Assembly: GCA_903893625.1 (NCBI GenBank)
Contig: CAITND010000142.1
Span: 1 to 41,349, forward strand
Direction: 5' to 3'
From: an uncultured Oscillatoriales cyanobacterium
GTDB taxonomy: Bacteria; Cyanobacteriota; Cyanobacteriia; Cyanobacteriales; Microcoleaceae
Length of the DNA stretch: 41,349 nt
Notes under the pieces: model-generated
Databases searched by the model: none
The model's input: only the letters and a program-made list of their open reading frames with translations
Told to the model about the DNA's origin: nothing
Part shown: positions 35,201 to 41,349 of the stretch, piece after piece
Position numbering within the stretch: position 1 is the first letter of the stretch
How the letters are laid out: each line of letters begins with the position of its first letter
Program-made: the position numbers and the translations under genes

Positions 35201-38200
35201 GATTTGCTTCCCCATTAACTTGTTGTAAATATTGTTCCGTGAGTTCTATCTCTCGATATTTTTCAATCAGTTTTTGCTCAAAATCGGCTTTTTGTTGATA
35301 CAGTTGACCGAGTTCTGTAATTAAAGTATCGAGTTGCTGTTCTTGAGTTACCCATTGAGTATTGAAACTGTCTAACTGCGCCTGCGTTGAATCAATTTGC
35401 TCTTGCAAATTATTAATTTGATTGGTAATAGCTTGCAATTCTCCCTCTCCCTGTAGAGATGTAAGAGCTTGTATCTCTACATTCAATTGATTATTTAAGG
35501 TTTGTTGCTGTTGAATTAGAGCTTGTTTCTCTTGTCCTAAAGTTGCAATTTGCTGTTGAGTTTCTGCAATTTTTGGTTGTAAAGTTGCAGTTAATTGTTG
35601 GGCGTTTGCTTGTGCGGTATTTCGTTGTTGTGCGTAGGAATTAGCAGCCGATTGGTGAGCATCTCGGTTGGCTACTGCTTGAGGATTATAGATCCAACCA
35701 TATTGAGGTCTACCTTTTGAATCATAACCCGTAATTCCCCAAGTTTGAATCTGTCCATTCCAATTATTTGCTGCATTTTGATGAGCTAGACGTTGCTGTT
35801 CCAAGGAATTAACAACAGCATTCGCTTGGTTAATTTGATTTTGATATCCCTGTAAAACAGACTGTAGTTCTTGAACCTGATTATTATTAGCCGTAATCTG
35901 ATTTTGAGTATCCGTAATTTGGGATTGAATATCCGCGATCGCTTGTTCCTGTAAAGACAGGCGATCTTGCACTTCTACAAGGGATACTTGTAATGCAGGT
36001 AACTGATCTTCAAGGGTTTCTAAGGTATTTTCTGTTTGGGAAATCGCGGCTTTTGTCTCTATAATATCCTGCTCTTTTGCCCCGATTTCTTGTTCCTTAG
36101 CGGGAATTTTAACATCTTCTAAATCCGCTTTTTGTAACCCTAAATTGCGATACTCCTCTTGAAGTAATTTTAACTCTGTTTCAGTTTCAGTTTGTTCGGC
36201 TTTAGCTGCGGTTAGGCGATCGCTTAAATGATCAAATCCCGCTAAGAAATTTGCCCCTCCACTTTCATAGGATTTCAAGGTTGCAATTTTCCCTTGAGGA
36301 TCAATCGAATTCGGTGCAGTTTCCAGGTCTTTAATTAACTGAGAAATCGCTAACCGTTCAGGAGAATCTGCCACTGCTAACGCTAACTGATCTTGCTGTA
36401 ATTTTGCCCACTCTAACTCTTGATTAAGGGTTTCTAAATGATTTGTCCAGTATTCAATTTGCTGACTTAAATTCTGACTAGAAGTTTGGGCATTTTCCTG
36501 ATTTAACTGTTGAATTCTCAAAGCAACTTCTAGTTGTTCAGCTTCCAACTGTTGCACCGTTTTACCCATAGCCGTGAGTCGTTCCCGATAGGGTAAAAGG
36601 AAACCAGAAAGTTCTAAGATTTTTTGCAAATTCTGTTGATCTTCTGCCCGTTTTGTTTGAATATTAGTAACTTCTTGTAAGGTTTCCTGAAGACGAGTTT
36701 CAGTCTGATTTGTTAACTGTTCTTGGGGAGGAATCTTCTGATTTTCTAGGGTTTGTAATTCCGTTTCGGCTTGAGAAATTTGCAGATTAAGGGTTTCTAG
36801 CTTCTGTTCTTGGACAGGTTCGTGCAGTGCTAATAAGTCTTGATTTGCTTGTAAGCGCAATTCATCGGCTGTAATTTCATACTCAATTCCTTGTTTTAAA
36901 ATAGGCCAATCTTTAATCTGTTCTGTAAGTTTTTGTACCTGTTGGCGGAGAAGATTAACCTGTTGTTCAGATTGGTAAGCTAACTGTTGATAAATATTCC
37001 GTTCATTCGTGGCTAAATTAGCTTGATGTTGCGCTTGTTGATAGGGGGCAATATGTTCGGGATAATGTACCCAACCATACACAGGTTCAGTTTTACGTCC
37101 ACTTGTTCCAGTGCGTTTTGTTCCGACTTGTTCCCAACGGTTAATCAGACTTTGATGCCAGTTTGCAGTATTTTGATTTTGTGCCTGTCGTCCACCCGCT
37201 AAACCCGCCAAATTGTTATAATTACGGTTCAGTTTTTCCTGTTCTATTAACTGTTGTTGCAGAAGTTCTAAAACCATTTTGGCATCATTAATCTCACCTG
37301 TTTGGGCATTGATACTTTGTTGTTTTAGGAATTCTGCATATTGATTTAAAGCCGTGCTTTGTTGTTGCGCTTGTTGGGCTAACTGCAAGTCAGCTTGAGC
37401 ATTTTGAGCCGAAATTTGTCCTTGCCATTGATTTTGTTGTTTTTGTTTCAGTAAGTTGGGATCTGTTCCATATCCCCAAACTTCTCGTGTTCCTCCAGAA
37501 CGACGTTTTTCAGTTCCGACCACTTGCCAACGAGTGGGATTAATGTAATTGGCGATCGCATTATAACGTTGTGCTTCTGTATTTTGAACAGTTGCCGCTG
37601 CATTAAAATTAGTGGCATATTGTTGTTGAGTATTAGCAGCAGTTTCCCAAACTTGAGGATCAATTTGTAATTGATTATCAACATTAGCAAAGGGATTAAT
37701 TAATTTGGCTTTTGCCGTCGCTAAATCTGATTCTGCTTTCTGAATATTTTCTTGAATTGTTGCTAATAGTTGTTGGGTTTCGGCTTCTAAAGCCGTTTTT
37801 TGTTCCCCTAAACTAGCTAACTGTTCCTGCAATTGTTGTTGCTGAATTAACAAATTTTGCAGTCGAGTGGCTTCAATTTGATAATGTTGGGTTGCTAAGG
37901 CTAAAGCTTCTGTCCATTGTTGGGCTTGGGCGGTAGAAATAGCAGCATCGGTATTAACTTGTTGATACTGTTCAAAGGCGGCGGTAATTTGCGCTTTAAC
38001 TTCTGCATCTAATTCAATTAAAGTCAGTTCTGGGTTGCCTAAATCTAATAAAGTTTGCCACTGGTTGACCAGGGTTTCTTGAAGAGTTTCTAAATCAGAA
38101 ATCGCTTGTTCTGTATTATCTCCGGTGGCTCTGGCGAGGGTTTTAACTCGTCCTTCACCACTAAAAGGAATCAGCGTAACTGGGTCTTGAGTTTCGGCTG

Positions 38201-41200
38201 TTTTGGGTTCTGTAATTAGTGATCGCCGAATGGCTTCCTTAATATCAATAATTCCATATCCGGTTTGTTTATCCCATCCTTCAGTATTAATATCTCGGCT
38301 GGTTTCGATGAGTAAATCCTTAACTTGTTGCCAATTTAAAGCCGGATTTGCAGCCCAAATTAAAGACACAGCAGCAGTCACATAAGCGGTAGAACGGGAT
38401 GTTCCTACAAAAGCAGTTTGATCATCCTGCCACTCTCCCCCAGGGGCAACAACAGTTAACCCATCTCCATAGGCAGAATAGTCTGTTTTTCCTTCAAACT
38501 GATTAATTGCTCCGACAGTAATAATATTATCAAAAGTCTGACTAGCTTGCCCTAATGCTGACATCACATCCCCGGTATTTCCTGATGCCACTACCAGTAA
38601 AACATTGTTATCGCGGGCGTATTGAATAGCCTGTTGTTCTTGAGGAGTTAATTCATATCGAGTTGTCACACCAACATCATCCAGTTGAGACAGATCTAAA
38701 CTGAGGTTAACTACTCCATTGTGTTGACCCGATGCCCGCAAATTATTGACAAATTGAGTTAATTTTTCTGCCCAATTTCCATCTTTAACGGTGAAGGTAT
38801 CATAGTCCGCTTCTGGGTTAACAGAAGCAAAAATAGAGGTGACGTTTTTGGCGTGGTTATTGGCGGTAAAATCAATAAATCCGACCTGGGGTTGTGGAGC
38901 ATTTTCGGGTAGGAGATAAACCGCTTCATCGGCATTTAATAACCCTTGGTCAAATAAAGTAGAATCCGGTTGACTTAACGCCTCGCGTAAAGAAACAGAT
39001 AAGCCAAATTCTTCAGCAAGTTCAGGACTATTTAACAGGGTTTTAATGGTAGAAACTTGATTCGTATCAAAGCCCATTGCAGGCAGTAAATCCGGTTGAG
39101 TCAGAAGCGGAATTAAGTCAGAATTACCTTCTAACGTTTGCATCAGTTGGTCTAAAACAACCGTTGCCTCATCCGTTGATAAACCCTCTAGGAAATCTGG
39201 TGTAGAATTCATCAGGGTTTGCAGTTGATTCAGGTTCTCTTTAACGCTATTAATCACAACCGGATTAGTGGCATTTGTTGTGACGTTAAAGGTGAGTTCT
39301 TCGGTTACTCCGGCGTTGTTAATAGCATGAACAGTAACGGCTGTATTCCCCGTTTGAGATAAGCCTTCTAATTGTAATTGATTGCCTTCTAACTGAATCA
39401 TCAAACTGTTAGAATTACCACTCATAACTTCATATTTTATTTCTCCTTTTTTAGAAGTTGTAAATACTTGACTGAGATCAATCGTTTGGCTGGTTTGGGC
39501 GGGTAGGGCAATATCAGCAACAGGATTGGAAATCGTCGGAACAAAATATTCCGGTGTTGTGACTTTTGCTAAATGAACGGCTGCGTCTAAATTTAACAAT
39601 CCGTTTCCGGTTTGATTATCCCATCCAGGGGTTTTTAAATCCGTTGCAGTGGACTCAATAATGTTAATTACTTGACGATAACTTAAGTCAGGATTTGCAG
39701 CCCAAACTTGAGACATTGCTCCTGTGACTTTAGCTGTTGCGACACTAGAATCCGTCGTATTTCCTATCCGAGAATCCGCCACAATATTTAATCCTGCCCC
39801 TGTACCGGAATTAGCAGTATTTTCATAAGCTTTGGAAAGGGCAATAGCATTATTAACTCGTTCTGCTGAACCGACAGTAATAATATTGTCAAATTCTTGC
39901 GATAATTGACCTAAAGCTGCAACAGTCCCCGGCTGTTCTCCGGCAGAAACAACAACAATAATATTGTGGTTTTGGGTGTATTGAATGGCATTAATTTCTT
40001 GGGGCGTGAGTTGATAGGTTCCTTCAGAATTAACGGCAGTTAATTCTAAGTTTAAATTGACAACGGCATTCACTTGTTCTGAAGCTTTGGCTGCATCGAC
40101 AAATTCCACTAAAGAACCCGCCCAATTATTAGAACTATCAGCCCGTCCTGCCCAAATAGAGACATTATCATTAATGCCATTAATGCCGATATTATTATTC
40201 TGTTTAGCCGCAATAATTTCTAAGGTTAATGTCCCATTGTCGCTGCTATTTTGAGTTGTTACGGTTGGGTCGTTATCACCATCAGTGCGATCGCTTCCCC
40301 AGGTTATATTGGAATAATCTAAATCAGGATTATTAGCACTAAATCCTGTATCAATTACCCCAAGTAAGGGCTGATTTTCTGTTGGAAATTCAAAGGATTC
40401 AGAAGCTAGAATGGGTTGAACGTTAAATTTTATTTCTAACTGTTCAATCAATTGTACGGTTTGAGAATTAACTGTTAAGTCATTTTGAGTTTTTAGTTGA
40501 TTCGTTAAGTTTTCTAATTGTTGAATGAGTGTGGGATTGACTGAAATTTGTTCAGAGTTTGGATGTTTCAACTGTTGAGTAATATTTTCCAACCGAGAAA
40601 CCCATGTTGACTCAACCGGAGTAGGTGCTTGAATCACTTCATTGTCAGAAGTTATTACCTGTTTTTCAGGTTCGGTTAGATTTTGAGTTGTATTGTCTAC
40701 CGTTTCTAATGAGCTTTCGTTAGCAGGAACTAGGGGATTTTGTTCTAAATCTTCTGTTTTCGGGGTTTCTACTGGATGAGATTCTGTTAATTGATCGGTC
40801 TGTTCACTGCCAATTTCTGAGTCGTTAGCTTCACTGTTAGAAATAGATTCTGATTCAGAAATAGTAGGTTCTACTTCTGGGTTCTCACTGTCAGAATTAA
40901 CGGCTAATTCTTCAGAATTAGTAGGTTTTTGCTGTTCAATATTTTCGGAAGAAATTTCGTTAGCAGGAACTAGGGGATTTTGTTCTAAATCTTCTGTTTT
41001 CGGGGTTTCTACTGGATTGGGTTCTGTTAATTGATCGGTCTGTTCACCGCCAATTTCTGAGTCGTAGGTTTCAGGATTAGAAATAGATTCTGATTCAGAA
41101 ATAGTAGGTTCTACTTCTGGGTTCTCACTGTCAGAATTAACGGCTAATTCTTCAGAATTAATGGGTTCTTGCTGTTCAATATTTTCGGAAGAAATTTCGT

Positions 41201-41349
41201 TAGCAGGAACTAAGGGATTTTGTTCTAAATCTTCTGTTTTCGGGGTTTCTACTGGATGAGATTCTGTTAATTGATCGGTCTGTTCACTGCCAATTTCTGA
41301 GTCGTTAGCTTCACTGTTAGAAATAGATTCTGATTCAGAAATAGTAGGT
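29259..41349 (-). CDS. Giant multidomain protein, 5' end outside window (over 4,000 residues)
   Basis: The frame is open from 29259 through the window edge at 41349, with no ATG; the first usable-looking codon, GTG at 40637, lies inside a continuous frame, so the true start is beyond 41349. Visible order from N to C: 80-residue acidic E/S/P/T-rich repeats (40715-41349); a first subtilase-like domain (about 39570-40385); an Ig/cadherin-like domain (about 39250-39550); a second subtilase-like domain (about 38210-38910); a very long Q/L/E/A-rich coiled coil (about 30840-38150) broken by aromatic tips; a hydrophobic G-D-W repeat region (about 30070-30830); and an alpha/beta-hydrolase-like domain (29262-29965) with V-H-S-Q-G-N (Ser codon 29613-29615). 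Both subtilase units keep Asp and Ser but lack the catalytic His. No anchor or secretion signal is visible because the N-terminus is missing. It is probably surface-bound or secreted; function is inferred. Confidence 0.93.
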   Translation of the reverse strand, partial: PTISESESISNSEANDSEIGSEQTDQLTESHPVETPKTEDLEQNPLVPANEISSENIEQQEPINSEELAVNSDSENPEVEPTISESESISNPETYDSEIGGEQTDQLTEPNPVETPKTEDLEQNPLVPANEISSENIEQQKPTNSEELAVNSDSENPEVEPTISESESISNSEANDSEIGSEQTDQLTESHPVETPKTEDLEQNPLVPANESSLETVDNTTQNLTEPEKQVITSDNEVIQAPTPVESTWVSRLENITQQLKHPNSEQISVNPTLIQQLENLTNQLKTQNDLTVNSQTVQLIEQLEIKFNVQPILASESFEFPTENQPLLGVIDTGFSANNPDLDYSNITWGSDRTDGDNDPTVTTQNSSDNGTLTLEIIAAKQNNNIGINGINDNVSIWAGRADSSNNWAGSLVEFVDAAKASEQVNAVVNLNLELTAVNSEGTYQLTPQEINAIQYTQNHNIIVVVSAGEQPGTVAALGQLSQEFDNIITVGSAERVNNAIALSKAYENTANSGTGAGLNIVADSRIGNTTDSSVATAKVTGAMSQVWAANPDLSYRQVINIIESTATDLKTPGWDNQTGNGLLNLDAAVHLAKVTTPEYFVPTISNPVADIALPAQTSQTIDLSQVFTTSKKGEIKYEVMSGNSNSLMIQLEGNQLQLEGLSQTGNTAVTVHAINNAGVTEELTFNVTTNATNPVVINSVKENLNQLQTLMNSTPDFLEGLSTDEATVVLDQLMQTLEGNSDLIPLLTQPDLLPAMGFDTNQVSTIKTLLNSPELAEEFGLSVSLREALSQPDSTLFDQGLLNADEAVYLLPENAPQPQVGFIDFTANNHAKNVTSIFASVNPEADYDTFTVKDGNWAEKLTQFVNNLRASGQHNGVVNLSLDLSQLDDVGVTTRYELTPQEQQAIQYARDNNVLLVVASGNTGDVMSALGQASQTFDNIITVGAINQFEGKTDYSAYGDGLTVVAPGGEWQDDQTAFVGTSRSTAYVTAAVSLIWAANPALNWQQVKDLLIETSRDINTEGWDKQTGYGIIDIKEAIRRSLITEPKTAETQDPVTLIPFSGEGRVKTLARATGDNTEQAISDLETLQETLVNQWQTLLDLGNPELTLIELDAEVKAQITAAFEQYQQVNTDAAISTAQAQQWTEALALATQHYQIEATRLQNLLIQQQQLQEQLASLGEQKTALEAETQQLLATIQENIQKAESDLATAKAKLINPFANVDNQLQIDPQVWETAANTQQQYATNFNAAATVQNTEAQRYNAIANYINPTRWQVVGTEKRRSGGTREVWGYGTDPNLLKQKQQNQWQGQISAQNAQADLQLAQQAQQQSTALNQYAEFLKQQSINAQTGEINDAKMVLELLQQQLIEQEKLNRNYNNLAGLAGGRQAQNQNTANWHQSLINRWEQVGTKRTGTSGRKTEPVYGWVHYPEHIAPYQQAQHQANLATNERNIYQQLAYQSEQQVNLLRQQVQKLTEQIKDWPILKQGIEYEITADELRLQANQDLLALHEPVQEQKLETLNLQISQAETELQTLENQKIPPQEQLTNQTETRLQETLQEVTNIQTKRAEDQQNLQKILELSGFLLPYRERLTAMGKTVQQLEAEQLEVALRIQQLNQENAQTSSQNLSQQIEYWTNHLETLNQELEWAKLQQDQLALAVADSPERLAISQLIKDLETAPNSIDPQGKIATLKSYESGGANFLAGFDHLSDRLTAAKAEQTETETELKLLQEEYRNLGLQKADLEDVKIPAKEQEIGAKEQDIIETKAAISQTENTLETLEDQLPALQVSLVEVQDRLSLQEQAIADIQSQITDTQNQITANNNQVQELQSVLQGYQNQINQANAVVNSLEQQRLAHQNAANNWNGQIQTWGITGYDSKGRPQYGWIYNPQAVANRDAHQSAANSYAQQRNTAQANAQQLTATLQPKIAETQQQIATLGQEKQALIQQQQTLNNQLNVEIQALTSLQGEGELQAITNQINNLQEQIDSTQAQLDSFNTQWVTQEQQLDTLITELGQLYQQKADFEQKLIEKYREIELTEQYLQQVNGEANRLQSRLDLLNQAGILEEKYQQNWQQWQQANQTQATATEKLLEIRQNGEPLRQQMASLGAELTEVQGKLNQANSLQQDIAEIQQSIAFINLQIGNQALLQQSLNDNILTLVPTEQYYLNQATSHQQIWYWNGAQWAYNAAEAAAYRANLQQASFIVDQRNRTWQQLQESKTTVNTLNQQLSAKNTDLINKQTELTKLGQNIPELQAKIAQLETEINTVNQQLQPLVNQEDEQAKLIENAITTSQTLATELTQTSQLHATALRQLMGLGMLASESDVDFFATQVEPQVKTHLEQLQNVANDLQTQTDNLNQLIASSQEKLANTTDLVSQATLNKLIENYQKNLRNLEELKTANQTHTDELQGLLNQAVAALTPLRQKQELEIRQKLINNDQKLEALQSQLNSEEAADAAIQSGTVLDYVQLTQQINQDLRLGVSDWTEQFVEGNQQTKSLINQQQTLSNSVDDLIADIQDNFAEPYGQYNRTEANLEDAITTLGVVETRSDELDNAVISTEQAIERLKLRIQQDAELWKEIEPIAIRYGVESEELKEYQAQVEAIYAETSPTNSQIEIKIKALRAQFLEEHPDNGTAIDLLKAATLVGQNSNETITALLNTTQAAVLLSADAVDGRNPLQALFDKAKAEKASHEAQGYALLAQANLYEQQAAYHWAVSRKNGPTWVEHRHICKRIRVAGIKVGWKCHDEYITHVDYDWILWQRYSQIFPQLRAQGSAHLVEADKWRQEVERLEPLKNQWVAANDAANTAESPIDEARNFFAELEAARSDIPQAQTQLELFESLLPTLQQQLAEAEAEAAAQNAKVQQEWENYDTDSEEYRAAIADILQRRGEVNQTALETQQQLAESEKWVERQTITLGEELESSKALTNKLEQQRLTIEKQILELQNQGGNPESLNELTTNLVQINQSIQLLTNKTAVLTAQQTALTQKRTMLTAQNEVILAEQRLLDAYLQDPDQDYSNLQQQLQDARTALAEAQRLAEQAEAASQALSEPLQQLQTDLLAQNDEHLKLAKEHQATLKALVEATQSNANYTLQAAQKQQEVNNLEFQILQRLQEATAAGYQEAKHLLEFAQYTNMATVAEIYYRDYNDLAGDKGGKCSPGLARPEDRVLADQYYLQMQQQRELQRRAQAQADAFGAARRTAEAQMATLQIQQNTAQKLLDELNAKVAETQEERDQKQQELAIVQARLDGLSRIREQTEQTFIQLTTLEKLNLAQAQLEQEIAQNRQANIDQAVQDRLERDRLELERQRLETIAKIEQLKQLQAEDDLRQSLNNVRSQVGLATLDPTEDPMQLQIQLAGLLTSLKDLETQQPELPDDVKALLAEARGDINLALQGQEASKIQEGLLNLLPGLISQIDQYKTEINRIDLEEQLDYQLLETAQSDLQGASQQLLKELERSAELQGEHDVIDPLHQEVLNKIALAEQAVDISNDLAEQGKQMLDQIIQQRIAERKARKKAFWNKILGIVSKVTAILSTILTILTPAFPVLAPFAIALGAVSGAINTIQAAMNGDWMGAIFSGVMTGLTAISGGLGQMASQAAQTAANTIKTLQTIASGAFAGARSLMSGDSIMGFLQILGSVASAASTGMSSFINQCSGTLKNVMLSVVQSLQQAPQMIYSGIKSIQSGDWLNAIGNFFNGAMAIGQSFAGNFNTAVAGILEKVSNVGNTALYLGNAIKDGGIEGWLSGIDGILGLWKDDLMGMVDKISGKEECCVPSPEVCESPTVIEKIKEDFEQIPESEKEKYEVIYINGINTTQEGYYENVNLINQQLKELGLPEISLETYNLSGRENQLFKNIPILGNLFSHLTDLLPQSIIQGISPFSTIEGMRFNNSVVSQIESIFQQYPEKKFLLIVHSQGNFFGEDIARKLPPNVQKNTSILALAPFTDYNGLGSHGVFDVNGQNPQAPVKVEYLLRSGDIPNALKNVPGIAIPNNRANLPSIGNMLENHQLDNYAKDNLFKTKIQEIILKLTNQ
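40715..41349 (-). repeat. 240-bp (80-residue) tandem coding repeat, at least 2.6 copies
   Basis: Units begin at 40715, 40955 and 41195, exactly 240 bases apart, and the array runs off the window. Each codes for acidic, disordered sequence with N-P-L-V-P-A-N-E and S-E-S-E-S-I-S. Copies one and three are almost identical over 155 bases (one visible difference, TAGGGG versus TAAGGG), while copy two differs at several places, which suggests a 480-bp higher-order unit. Confidence 0.95.

Noticed and set aside
34943-35218. 91-codon plus-strand frame inside the giant gene
   Set aside because: It is an antisense shadow of the Q/L-rich coiled coil; reverse strands of such sequence are naturally open.
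40635-40637. GTG at 40637 as the start of the giant gene
   Set aside because: The frame stays open for 237 more codons with coherent 80-residue repeats up to the window edge; the start must lie outside.
40715-41349. CRISPR-like array
   Set aside because: The 240-bp units are coding, contiguous, in frame and without spacers.

Overview
The window comes from a cyanobacterium, most likely a filamentous Planktothrix/Oscillatoria-type genome. The evidence is HIP1 octamers (GCGATCGC, for example at 4590, 12432, 13832 and 16596), an adjacent clpR-clpP3 pair, several Uma2-family genes, heptanucleotide short tandem repeats, a PEP-CTERM protein and many multidomain sensor genes. The genus is an inference. 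No complete insertion sequence, CRISPR array or rRNA was seen; there is one tRNA, tRNA-Leu(CAG).

Layout. 1-317 holds a structured repeat and the gnd leader, followed by gnd (6-phosphogluconate dehydrogenase). 1.9-9.3 kb, on the minus strand, holds a Uma2 gene and a translationally coupled two-gene signalling operon: a 1615-residue REC-PAS-GAF hybrid sensor and a REC-GGDEF-EAL cyclic-di-GMP protein. The sensor's ATP-binding domain and C-terminal receiver look degenerate. 9.3-9.8 kb has no gene; it holds an IS200/IS605-like terminal remnant that is the inverted homologue of bases 1-178. 9.8-12.1 kb holds two small cyanobacterial hypothetical genes, a SpoU-type RNA methyltransferase, tRNA-Leu and G-rich and heptamer repeats. 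12.1-14.7 kb holds two tandem near-identical VWA genes with duplicated 44-bp leaders. 14.8-16.8 kb, on the plus strand, holds clpR-clpP3 and a J-domain/TPR gene. 16.8-20.5 kb holds a CapA-like lipoprotein, a fragment of an ABC ATPase, a second Uma2 gene and a GIY-YIG-like gene. 20.5-26.2 kb, on the minus strand, is a run of five genes: GNAT, zinc-ribbon membrane protein, M50 protease, HlyD adaptor and GT4 glycosyltransferase. 26.4-29 kb holds a third Uma2 gene, a retropepsin-like protease, a twin repeat, a 5'-truncated gene and a PEP-CTERM protein.

The last 12 kb (29259 to the window edge, minus strand) is a single open frame of more than 4,000 codons whose start lies outside the window. From N to C it encodes 80-residue acidic repeats, two subtilase-like domains that both lack the catalytic histidine, an Ig/cadherin-like domain between them, about 2,400 residues of coiled coil interrupted by aromatic/glycine-rich tips, a hydrophobic repeat region with a G-D-W motif, and an alpha/beta-hydrolase-like C-terminus with an H-S-Q-G-N nucleophile motif. 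This is the strongest candidate for an undescribed system: a giant secreted or surface effector or toxin-like protein. That function is inferred from architecture only.

How the genes fit together: the sensor and the GGDEF-EAL protein form one c-di-GMP signalling unit; ClpR and ClpP3 form a mixed protease core; the M50-HlyD-GT4 genes look like a membrane export or processing cassette with no obvious cargo gene beside it.
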